A stretch of 7,401 nt of DNA from Flavobacteriales bacterium UBA7443 (GTDB lineage Bacteria; Bacteroidota; Bacteroidia; Flavobacteriales_D; Sanyastnellaceae): the NCBI GenBank assembly GCA_002477505.1, contig DLQB01000057.1:4845-12245 (forward strand). The letters are read 5' to 3'. The first letter of the stretch is position 1. Each line of letters starts with the position of its first letter. Both the position numbers and the translations under genes were made by a program. Below the pieces are notes generated by a model. The model was given only the letters and a program-made list of their open reading frames with translations. It was not told the origin of the DNA and ran no database searches. Positions 1 through 7,378 of the stretch are shown piece after piece.

Positions 1-2064
1 TTCTTCCGATGCTGGAGCTTCTTCAGCAGCCGGAGCCGCTTTCTTCGCTGCCGCTTTCTTTGGAGCTGGCTTCTTAGGAGCTGGCTCCTCTTCTTTCGCT
101 GCCGCTGGCACGTCTTCCATCTGCTCTTTCAAAGCGGACAGAACATCCAAATCACCAAATGTGCTGCGCTCGACGTTTGAATTGACTTCATTCATCATGC
201 GGTTTCCGCCACCACCTGCGCGAGGCTTGCGCTCTTTAGGGGCTGCAGCCACCGGTGCTTCTTCGAATGTACGTGTGTGGCTCACTGTGATGCGCTTCGC
301 GTTGCGATTGAACTCTAGAACAACGAACTCTGCGCTTTCTTCCAGCGCAACGGATGTTCCATCTTCTTTGGTTAGATGCTTCACATTGCATGAACCTTCC
401 AATCCATATGGCAAAGCGATTGCCGACTGGTTTCCTTCAATTTTAACGACGGTTCCAGAATGCTTCGATCCAACCGCGAAGATTGTTTCAAAGACCTCCC
501 ACGGATTTTCCTCGAGTTGTTTGTGCCCCAGACTCATGCGACGATTGTCTTTGTCGAGTTCAAGTACAACAACATCAATGGTGTCGCCAACGCTGCAAAA
601 TTCAGATGGATGCTTGATTTTCTTTGACCAGCTCAGGTCAGAAATGTGCACGAGACCATCGATTCCCTCCTCCAATTCAACGAATAAACCGAAGTTGGTG
701 AAGTTTCGCACGGTTCCAGACTGCTTCGAATTCAACGGATACCGTTGATCGATCTCTGCCCATGGATCTTGCTTGAGCTGCTTCAGTCCGAGTGACATCT
801 TTCGTTCCTCTCGGTCGATGTTGAGAATGACACATTCAATGTCATCGCCAACGTTGAGGAAGTCTTGCGCACTTCGTAAGTGCTGTGACCAGCTCATTTC
901 AGAAACGTGGAGCAATCCTTCAACGCCCGGAGCGATTTCAACAAACGCACCATAGTCGGCGATGACTACGACTTTTCCTTTGATTCGTCCACCTTCGACG
1001 AGATCCTCTGTCATGGAATCCCATGGATGTGGCGTCAATTGCTTCGTTCCAAGCGCAATTCGCTTCTTGTCGTCGTCAAAGTCGAGGATTACGACATTGA
1101 GCTTCTGATCCAATTCAACCAGCTCCTCTGGGTGGTTGACACGGCCCCAAGACATGTCGGTGATGTGAACAAGTCCATCGATGCCTCCGAGATCGACGAA
1201 TACGCCGTAAGAAGTGATGTTCTTGACTGTTCCTTCCAGTACTTGTCCTTTCTCAAGTCCGCCAATGATGATGCGTTTTTGCTCTTCGAGCTCGGCTTCA
1301 ATCAAGGCCTTGTGGGATACAACTACGTTTTTAAATTCTTGGTTGATTTTGACAACTTTGAAATCCATTTGCTTTCCAACGTAAACGTCGAAGTCACGGA
1401 TTGGCTTCACGTCAACTTGTGAGCCAGGGAGGAATGCTTCAATTCCAAAGACATCGACAATTAAGCCACCTTTTGTGCGGCACTTAACTTCACCTTGGAT
1501 GATGATATCTTGTTCTTTGGCTTCGTTGATCTTGTCCCATGCAGAGAAGATGCGCGCTGTGCGGTGCGAAACGACGAGTTGGCCGTTTTTGTCTTCTTGT
1601 CGTTCAATGAAAATGGGAACGATATCCCCAACCTTCAAATCAGGATTGTAACGGAATTCGTTCGCGCTTACAACGCCTTCGGACTTGTAACCGATGTTCA
1701 CAACCACTTCCTTTTTTGAGATGGAAATGACCGTTCCGTCCACTACTTCCTTCTCGCGAATGAGATTCAGTGAGTTTTCATAAGTGGCTTCGAGTTCCGT
1801 GCGATCATCTTTTGAATAATCATCTGTATCAGACTCAAAGGCATCCCAATCAAAGTCTCCAGGCTCTGCGAGTGCAGGGCGCTCGGTGAGGATTTCAACG
1901 GGTTTTGAAACGGCAGCTTCTTCTGCAACAACTTCTGTTGCTTCGGTAATCGTTTCTTCAGTGGTGGCTTCGGCTGTTTCAGCGGAAGCTTCCGGAGTAG
2001 TCTCCGGTTGCTGAGGAGCAGCTTCTTCTTTGTGCTCTTCAGGCTTCTGGGTTTCTTCGCTCAT
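1..2064 (-). CDS. rpsA: 30S ribosomal protein S1, 3' end cut by the window edge
   Basis: Ribosomal protein S1 binds mRNA on the 30S subunit and helps load and unfold messages for initiation. The frame is open for 688 codons from the ATG at 2064 to position 1, with no stop, so the C-terminus is missing. Six S1 (OB-fold) domains are visible at about residues 105-168, 187-252, 273-342, 358-430, 444-517 and 530-595. Domains 3, 4 and 5 carry the classic core (SYGVFVDL, DYGAFVEI, NFGLFVEL, then GLVHI or GLLHV and MSW or LSW) and end in LGxKQL followed by a PW linker. Domains 1, 2 and 6 are more divergent, as is usual for S1. An acidic, Glu/Ala/Thr-rich extension of about 100 residues precedes domain 1. 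A Gly/Arg stretch (612-622) and a Lys/Ala/Pro-rich tail (about 654-688) follow domain 6. E. coli S1 has 557 residues, so this protein is long. The start is chosen because the frame begins at MSEET and the region upstream is non-coding. No Shine-Dalgarno sequence is seen. Identification is firm. Confidence 0.97.
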   Translation of the reverse strand, partial: MSEETQKPEEHKEEAAPQQPETTPEASAETAEATTEETITEATEVVAEEAAVSKPVEILTERPALAEPGDFDWDAFESDTDDYSKDDRTELEATYENSLNLIREKEVVDGTVISISKKEVVVNIGYKSEGVVSANEFRYNPDLKVGDIVPIFIERQEDKNGQLVVSHRTARIFSAWDKINEAKEQDIIIQGEVKCRTKGGLIVDVFGIEAFLPGSQVDVKPIRDFDVYVGKQMDFKVVKINQEFKNVVVSHKALIEAELEEQKRIIIGGLEKGQVLEGTVKNITSYGVFVDLGGIDGLVHITDMSWGRVNHPEELVELDQKLNVVILDFDDDKKRIALGTKQLTPHPWDSMTEDLVEGGRIKGKVVVIADYGAFVEIAPGVEGLLHVSEMSWSQHLRSAQDFLNVGDDIECVILNIDREERKMSLGLKQLKQDPWAEIDQRYPLNSKQSGTVRNFTNFGLFVELEEGIDGLVHISDLSWSKKIKHPSEFCSVGDTIDVVVLELDKDNRRMSLGHKQLEENPWEVFETIFAVGSKHSGTVVKIEGNQSAIALPYGLEGSCNVKHLTKEDGTSVALEESAEFVVLEFNRNAKRITVSHTRTFEEAPVAAAPKERKPRAGGGGNRMMNEVNSNVERSTFGDLDVLSALKEQMEDVPAAAKEEEPAPKKPAPKKAAAKKAAPAAEEAPASEE

Positions 2065-2085
2065 GGCTTTCCCAGGGGGTTTGTA

Positions 2086-2142
2086 TTTCGCACTAGGACC
2101 AATGCGAAAGGATGTAGAATGCACTCCATGTCCTCGTGGAGC
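2086..2142 (-). promoter_or_regulatory. Predicted structured rpsA leader: two hairpins with complementary loops
   Basis: Two hairpins can be drawn in the untranslated leader. Hairpin 1 (2142 to 2123) pairs GCUCCA with UGGAGU, six pairs including one G-U, around the 8-base loop CGAGGACA. Hairpin 2 (2109 to 2086) pairs UUUCGCAUU with AGUGCGAAA, nine pairs including one G-U, around the 6-base loop GGUCCU. AGGAC in loop 1 (2134-2130) is exactly complementary to GUCCU in loop 2 (2099-2095), so the loops could kiss. Hairpin 2 ends 21 bases before the ATG, leaving a single-stranded stretch containing ACCCCCUGGG next to the start. Leader structure is known to control rpsA translation through S1 autoregulation in gamma-proteobacteria. 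A similar role here is inferred; I cannot match this to a named RNA family. Confidence 0.5.
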
Positions 2143-2154
2143 TTAAATCGGGTG

Positions 2155-2162
2155 CAAAAATA
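2155..2162 (-). promoter_or_regulatory. Predicted Bacteroidota-type -7 promoter box for rpsA
   Basis: Read on the minus strand, this is TATTTTTG, an exact match to the TAnnTTTG -7 consensus of the Bacteroidota primary sigma factor. It lies 36 bases downstream of the stop of the preceding gene and 90 bases upstream of the rpsA start. Transcription would begin near 2148-2151, giving a leader of about 85 nucleotides. The -33 element is weak: ATGG at 2184-2181 has suitable spacing (18 bases) but is a poor match to TTTG. The match and its position are seen directly; promoter activity is inferred. Confidence 0.6.
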
Positions 2163-2168
2163 GGTAAA

Positions 2169-2180
2169 TTTCAGCTGAAA
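2169..2180. repeat. Perfect 12-bp palindrome in the rpsA promoter region
   Basis: TTTCAGCTGAAA reads identically on both strands. It is centred about 25 bases upstream of the predicted rpsA transcription start, between the -7 box and the expected -33 position. It could be a binding site for a dimeric regulator or a chance palindrome. It has no loop and no U-tract, so it does not look like a terminator for the upstream gene. Confidence 0.4.
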
Positions 2181-2197
2181 CCATGCTCCCGTCCTCT

Positions 2198-3874
2198 TTA
2201 ATCGAGCACGACAAGTTTGGATGGTTTTCTATCCGCTGCATATGCATCCATCCACTGAATGAAATAAATGCCTTCAGAGAGGTTTATTTCAATGCGTTCA
2301 CTTCGAGTGTTTGCCCAATTCATGACCTCCTGTCCGTTCGCATTGAAAATGCGTCCTTCGGATGCGACATGCAGGAGTTGACCGTTGCGGATGGGATTGG
2401 GGTACGGCTCGTTCCAGTTCAGACTAGGATTTGTTCCTAACCCATTCTCAGCCCCGTTGGTCGCGTTGGGTGTTGGAAGATTGAACTCGATCCATGGAAG
2501 ACCGGCATCATAACTGCGGCCGAAGGATTTCCCTAGCGCAAGAGGTGGCACATCGATGGCATCAGCAATGGTGAAGCCATCAGGCGAGCGGAGCGTCAGA
2601 GGCTCACCGTTGGAGCTGACTTTGAAATTCGCATGGTTCCACCCTTGTGATCCATCTTCGTCTGCAAAGATCATCACAAAGCCAGATGGAGGCACGATGG
2701 TTGAGTCACAATTACAGGAAGGTATCCACCACTTCTGTGGTTGATCCGCACGATCTGTTAAATAGTAATTTGCAATATCTATCGGCGTATTGCCATAATT
2801 ATATATTTCAATCCAGTCGTCGTATTCGCCTGCATTATCTGGATAGGTGATGAAATTATCCGATTGCACTTCGTTGATGACGAGGTTTCCAGGCTGGATA
2901 ATTTGCAAGGTATTGGTTGCACGAGCCGTTGGAAAATCGAACACCGTCCAATTGAGCGAACCGTCCTGTTCCCTGCCCCAACTCTGATCCTCTGGCAAAT
3001 CAGCATCCCACGCAGCAGAATCGATGATTATCCCGTCATTACCAACGAGGCTAAGTGTGCCGCTTTCTGATGGTGCGAGCGCGATATGGTTGCTTCCTTG
3101 ATCGACTTGATTGTCAAACCAAAAAATCTGGAATCCGTTCGGCGGGATGGTAATCAGCCAAGGTTCAATGTTCTGAAAAGTATGAGAAACCCCGTTGATT
3201 TCAAGAACGTAGCCCGCAAGGTTCACCTGCTCATCGTTCGGGTTGAACAGTTCAACCCACGCATCAAACTCATTCAGTTCATCTGCCACCGTTGATGCGT
3301 TAGCTACTTGGATTTCATTGATGTAGAGCAAAGATGGGCTAAGCAATGTTTCAGCATTCGGTGCATCTGGAGTTGGACTATTGAAATATTGCCATTCCGC
3401 GCAACCGTCGCACGAAGCTCCAAATGAGATATTGTCCTGCTGAATACCGAATGAGACGCTATCGATAATGGTCATGCCATCCGTATCAACAAAATAAATG
3501 GTCTCTCCTTCTCCACTCAACTTGAAATTGGCATGGTCTGAACCTTGCTGTTCATCTTTGTCACACCAGATGCGAATGTGACCACCGGGAAGAATGGTCG
3601 TTAGCCCGGGGTCATCCAAAGGGAAAATCCATTTATCCAAGCTGTCCGGGTCATCGGTTAAATGATACCCTGCCAAATCTTGAATGCCGCCACTGTTGTA
3701 TAATTCTATCCAGTCTTCATATTGGAAGAAATCGTCATAATCCAGTGAAGCATTCGAGGCCAATACCTCGTTGATTTGGATGTTCTGTCCTGTGGAAATC
3801 GTTGCAAGCGGGAGGATTAAAAGCAGAAATGCCCATTGCTTCAGATCTCGGTCTTCAGGTTTGATTCGTTTCAT
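2198..3874 (-). CDS. Secreted protein with three lamin-tail domains and a T9SS C-terminal sorting domain
   Basis: This 558-residue protein is predicted to reach the cell surface or medium. A signal peptide has hydrophobic core WAFLLLILPLA (14-24) and probable cleavage after STG, leaving Q30 first. Three lamin-tail domains (LTD, Pfam PF00932) follow at about 34-170, 185-320 and 333-470. Each opens with INEV or INEI, then a DWIELYN-like motif (DWIELYN 54-60, AWVELFN 205-211, DWIEIYN 353-359), and closes near FNSPTP, FDFPTA or FNLPTP. Repeats 1 and 3 share HANFKxS and are closer to each other than to repeat 2. Residues about 488-558 form a type A sorting domain: PYPNP at the start, GIYFIQW near the end, and KLVVLD at the terminus. 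The T9SS would recognise and normally remove this domain. LTDs are beta-sandwich modules common on bacterial surface proteins; no nuclease or other catalytic domain is seen, so the role may be structural or adhesive. The gene starts 24 bases after the preceding gene, suggesting an operon, and has no Shine-Dalgarno sequence. Confidence 0.9.
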   Translation of the reverse strand: MKRIKPEDRDLKQWAFLLLILPLATISTGQNIQINEVLASNASLDYDDFFQYEDWIELYNSGGIQDLAGYHLTDDPDSLDKWIFPLDDPGLTTILPGGHIRIWCDKDEQQGSDHANFKLSGEGETIYFVDTDGMTIIDSVSFGIQQDNISFGASCDGCAEWQYFNSPTPDAPNAETLLSPSLLYINEIQVANASTVADELNEFDAWVELFNPNDEQVNLAGYVLEINGVSHTFQNIEPWLITIPPNGFQIFWFDNQVDQGSNHIALAPSESGTLSLVGNDGIIIDSAAWDADLPEDQSWGREQDGSLNWTVFDFPTARATNTLQIIQPGNLVINEVQSDNFITYPDNAGEYDDWIEIYNYGNTPIDIANYYLTDRADQPQKWWIPSCNCDSTIVPPSGFVMIFADEDGSQGWNHANFKVSSNGEPLTLRSPDGFTIADAIDVPPLALGKSFGRSYDAGLPWIEFNLPTPNATNGAENGLGTNPSLNWNEPYPNPIRNGQLLHVASEGRIFNANGQEVMNWANTRSERIEINLSEGIYFIQWMDAYAADRKPSKLVVLD

Positions 3875-3898
3875 GAAATGGTAAAGACGTGGTGACTG
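3875..3898. other. Short spacer between the two envelope genes
   Basis: These 24 bases lie between the TAG stop of the SPOR-domain gene and the ATG of the lamin-tail gene. I see no TAnnTTTG box, no inverted repeat and no Shine-Dalgarno sequence. The short spacing and shared strand support cotranscription. Confidence 0.6.
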
Positions 3899-6800
3899 CT
3901 AGTCGTTGATGATTTGCAGTTCTGTGTTTCTAAAACCGCGATCAATGCATAGTTCCATTGCTTTCTTCGCGGCCTCTAAGTTCGGAAAAGTTTTAGAAAC
4001 GTACACGGTAGATTTTCCTGAGCGCATCGTAGTCAAAGGGATTTCGTTTCCAAGTCGGAGTAAACGCGCGACTTGTGTGGGCTCTAGGTGCTCTTCAAAC
4101 TGCACGATTTTCAATCGAAATTGCCTTCCTCTGCTCTCATTCTTCGCCTTGGCTTTTGCCTCCGGCTCTTTAGACGTTTTTACAACCGTTTTGGGTTTAG
4201 CGGCAACTTTGATGACCTCCTTTGCTACAATTTTGATGAAAGCATCGGGTATTTCGCGTTGGATTTCTTTGAGTAATGACTGCGCTTCACTGGAAGATTC
4301 GAATGTTCCAAGCATGTATCGATTGATGCCATCGGGCGAATGTTGTTTGGTGGATTGATTGAACCACTTGGATTTGTCTTTGGGCGAACCTTTGAAGGCC
4401 CCAATCTGAATGGTGAAATGATTTCGTGTAACTGCTTCCGTCGATGCGGCGACCACTCGATCGGTTGCAGGCGTTGGCTTCGGATTGACCTCAGCTGCGA
4501 ATTCTTCCACGGGTGTGCTCATCGCAGGCTCCGAAGCGGTCTTTGATGTTGCTACAGGAAAGGGCTGTTCAATCGGCGTAGCGGTGGTAGATGCAGGTAG
4601 AGCGGTAGATGCAATTTCTTCTTTGGCTTTGCGAGGAGTAACAGTTCCTCCAAATAGAGCGTGCAATTCTGCTTCGAGGCTTGAGCGCATTGCGATTGCG
4701 TTTGACATTGATTCTCTGTAGCCTTGGGCTTGAGTGCTTTTCGTTCGAATCACATCGAGTTCCTCTAAGTACAATTCTGCCTGTTGAATAATGGGGGCAT
4801 TGTTGTCCGAAAACATCTCAAATCCGGAGTAGTCATTCGTTTCATTTTCCGATGAAGCTCCAAATTTTTGCCACCATTGCCCCGCTGTCATTTTAGCTTC
4901 TTCTTTTACGAGATCTCGTTTTTGGGCTCCTTTGCTGAATGTTTCCCATGCCAAGCCAACAGCAGCTTGACCTCGGGCCATTTGTTCCTTTGGAAGATTG
5001 GCTTGTTTCGCATCTTCGATCAAACCGCCAGAACGAATGAACCAAGCTTGAGCGCTTTCCATTTCCGGCAAAGTGTATACCCCAAGCTCCTGCACGTTGA
5101 TTATGCTGTCGGTGAGTTGATTCCATAAGATCTCTTGCGCTGCAAACCACTTAAAGCTCAGCGAATCTTCCCTTTGAACAGTGCTTGATGCGGCGAGTTG
5201 AATAGCTTCTAACAGGTTTTGATTCTTCCCAGTATACTCGAGGAATTCTGTACGAAACTCAACTGATTCCAGGGGGAATGCTTCCGTAATCCAACGGTCA
5301 TAAACAAGATGGGCTTCGATTCGCCGGTGCATGTCTTGGATTTGGACCAATGCCGATTCATTGGCCTTAACCTGGGCGTTCACATAATCCGAAATGGTCA
5401 GCCAATCTTGCGAAATGTTTAGGCGTCCCGCTAAGTGCCGATCAACATTGTTTTTCCAAATTTTCCATACATCTACGTTGTTCGCCGTGACACTGGCGAG
5501 TCCTTTTGATTTTTCTGAGAGCACACCAAGCGCAGGTTCTCCAAATCGTTTGATAGCGTTTTGAACTTCCCATTTGTTGCTTCCAGGTGCCTCCCAGCAA
5601 TGGATGGTTTCCATGTTGCTTTGAAGTTGCATCGCACGAGAACGAATATTGCTAACCGTTTGTGGTGTCTCTTCCGGGTCAACTTCTCCAATTTCTTCCA
5701 AGGCCTTAACCACCCAACTAGGAATCGATTGTTCTCCGAGCACGTAGCTTCCGGGAGACGCGGATTCCTGAGCCAATAAGATGCGTTGGATGTTAGCGGG
5801 TTCGCTATTTCCGTTTCTCAATTCATTAGCAAGTCCAGTATTCACATCTTCGAACCAAATTCCATTGTATTGATTTGCCTTCATCGCGGCCGTACTCCAA
5901 TGGAGCGCTGGCTCCTCGACATAATTTGAAGGGCGCGCAATCATTTCGACTTCACCCTTTGCTGATTTGCCTATCACAAGACCGTTCATTGCCATTTTTG
6001 GCGAAGTTGCGGACGGTATTTGGATCGATTCTTCCCAAAGCGTGACGCCATTTTCATCTTTCCAAGCCAATGTGATTGCGCTGTTATCCTGAAAAATGAG
6101 GTCCATTGGGTCCTGGTTATTGGCGTCCATTGTCAGTAATTCGCGACCGGTAGTGCTGTTGGTGATGATTAACCGTCCCTTGTTCACGGTTTTGTCAATT
6201 TTAATCTGCAACGCGACAGGTTGGGACGTTCCAAGTTCATCTTTGATCTGCCAGATTTCTTTGCCTTCGAAGTCTTGGTTTCGGTTGGTGGCAAGCCATT
6301 TTGATTTGTTCCGAGGGCTGGCGTAGTAAAGAACCTCATCGAATGAACTGTTTATTTCCATTGGCAGCTGAACCACAGCACTTAGGTTACCCTCGAGCGG
6401 TTCTAGTGCGAAAAAATCACCACTGACTTGAAAAACATCGAGGCCACCAAATGATTCAGGGCGAGAGCTACTGAAAAAAAGTTGATCAGCAGTCCCCATT
6501 GCATTGTCCATGGAAATGCAGATTGGCGAACAGTCGTCAAATTCACTGTTTATGGGGGCTGGTAATCGCTCGGGATCACCATAAATCCCCATTCCATCAA
6601 CAGATACTCGGTAAATATCGAGCCCGGTGTCACCCTGCTTTCCGTAGCTCGCATAGAAGGCATGCCGTTTGCTTGGCAACCAATGCATCGTTGAGTGATA
6701 ATCGTTTTTCTTGTCAAAACGAGTTCGCAGTGCTTCCGGCGTCTTCAGAATGCGTCCGTCATCGATTGGCATTTCGAAAAGACGGAAATAATCATCGGAA

Positions 6801-7378
6801 TGGGAAACAAGCATCGATTGTACCTCGAGGTTTACCGCGTCAATGGGCATGGACTCCTTGGTCAGACATTGACTATAACAAAGCTTGGCGTCGATCAACC
6901 AATCTTCGTTGATTTTTCCAGAATCTATGGCCTCTCTGTAGTGTCCCAATGCTCCCTCGAAATTGTAGTTCAAGTGCAACAACCGTCCCTGGTAATAATG
7001 CCATTCAGAGGCGTGCTCGGTTTCTAAAATCCCCAAATCTTTCGCCCAACGCAAGTGTTCCTCCGCTTCTGCTAGCCTGCTTGAAGTGTATGTGCAAATC
7101 GAGCCATACCGGAAATGGAGAAAAGCGCGTTCACTTGCAATGCTTACGAGATGTGCGAACAAGCCATACGCCTTGCTCATTTCCCCTGCTTCGAAGGATT
7201 CCTCTGCTCGATGAACATTTTTCGCAAGGTCTTTTTCCGTCCAATCCGCCCCTTGGGCGAACAGACCAGAGATCGTTGGAAAGAGAAAAAGACCGATCAA
7301 AAGAAAAGATTGTAGTTCGGCTCGAGAAGAGGTGGAGCGAACGGGGAGAGTGCAAACAGGTAAGCGCATTTTCGGCAT
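3899..7378 (-). CDS. Exported TPR / PD40 repeat protein with two C-terminal SPOR-like domains
   Basis: This 1159-residue protein is not one I can name. A signal peptide is visible: a basic n-region (R5, R14, R19), hydrophobic core FLLIGLFLFP (25-34) and probable cleavage after LFA, leaving Q42 first. There is no lipobox cysteine, so it should be soluble in the periplasm. TPR-like helices occupy about 48-190. PD40/WD40-like strands follow at about 228-378, with GLDIYRV (252-258), a second repeat ending GGLDVFQV (311-318) and a third near INSSFDEVLYYAS (342-354). Residues about 386-460 are beta-rich and sit where a carboxypeptidase-regulatory-like domain often occurs; that match is weak. A mainly helical region spans about 490-910, then a Pro/Ala/Thr linker. 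A SPOR domain lies at about 987-1055 (FTIQIGAF, then RYMLGTF), and a second, more divergent SPOR-like unit at about 1086-1157 (FRLKIVQF, then TVYVSKTF). SPOR domains bind denuded peptidoglycan glycans, so an envelope scaffold role is likely. The ATG at 7378 is chosen for its AATAAAC upstream context; M4 (7369) is an alternative. Confidence 0.88.
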   Translation of the reverse strand: MPKMRLPVCTLPVRSTSSRAELQSFLLIGLFLFPTISGLFAQGADWTEKDLAKNVHRAEESFEAGEMSKAYGLFAHLVSIASERAFLHFRYGSICTYTSSRLAEAEEHLRWAKDLGILETEHASEWHYYQGRLLHLNYNFEGALGHYREAIDSGKINEDWLIDAKLCYSQCLTKESMPIDAVNLEVQSMLVSHSDDYFRLFEMPIDDGRILKTPEALRTRFDKKNDYHSTMHWLPSKRHAFYASYGKQGDTGLDIYRVSVDGMGIYGDPERLPAPINSEFDDCSPICISMDNAMGTADQLFFSSSRPESFGGLDVFQVSGDFFALEPLEGNLSAVVQLPMEINSSFDEVLYYASPRNKSKWLATNRNQDFEGKEIWQIKDELGTSQPVALQIKIDKTVNKGRLIITNSTTGRELLTMDANNQDPMDLIFQDNSAITLAWKDENGVTLWEESIQIPSATSPKMAMNGLVIGKSAKGEVEMIARPSNYVEEPALHWSTAAMKANQYNGIWFEDVNTGLANELRNGNSEPANIQRILLAQESASPGSYVLGEQSIPSWVVKALEEIGEVDPEETPQTVSNIRSRAMQLQSNMETIHCWEAPGSNKWEVQNAIKRFGEPALGVLSEKSKGLASVTANNVDVWKIWKNNVDRHLAGRLNISQDWLTISDYVNAQVKANESALVQIQDMHRRIEAHLVYDRWITEAFPLESVEFRTEFLEYTGKNQNLLEAIQLAASSTVQREDSLSFKWFAAQEILWNQLTDSIINVQELGVYTLPEMESAQAWFIRSGGLIEDAKQANLPKEQMARGQAAVGLAWETFSKGAQKRDLVKEEAKMTAGQWWQKFGASSENETNDYSGFEMFSDNNAPIIQQAELYLEELDVIRTKSTQAQGYRESMSNAIAMRSSLEAELHALFGGTVTPRKAKEEIASTALPASTTATPIEQPFPVATSKTASEPAMSTPVEEFAAEVNPKPTPATDRVVAASTEAVTRNHFTIQIGAFKGSPKDKSKWFNQSTKQHSPDGINRYMLGTFESSSEAQSLLKEIQREIPDAFIKIVAKEVIKVAAKPKTVVKTSKEPEAKAKAKNESRGRQFRLKIVQFEEHLEPTQVARLLRLGNEIPLTTMRSGKSTVYVSKTFPNLEAAKKAMELCIDRGFRNTELQIIND

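Noticed and set aside
161..748. Plus-strand reading frame of 195 codons
   Set aside because: It is antisense to rpsA domains 5-6 and the tail, has a Ser/Pro/Arg-rich composition with no recognisable domain, and reflects the codon bias of the real gene.
907..1422. Plus-strand reading frame of 171 codons
   Set aside because: It is antisense to S1 domains 2-4, which are unmistakable on the other strand, and shows no family resemblance.
2152..2156. TGCAC (2156-2152, minus strand) can pair with GTGCA near 2120-2124, closing an outer stem around leader hairpin 1
   Set aside because: The upstream half overlaps the end of the -7 box and would lie upstream of the predicted transcription start, so it is probably not in the RNA.
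2163..2197. Rho-independent terminator after the lamin-tail gene
   Set aside because: The only inverted repeat is the loopless TTTCAGCTGAAA palindrome with no GC-rich stem; the nearby T-run belongs to the -7 box.
2183..2440. Plus-strand reading frame starting in the rpsA upstream gap
   Set aside because: It lies almost wholly antisense to the T9SS sorting domain and has no conserved features.
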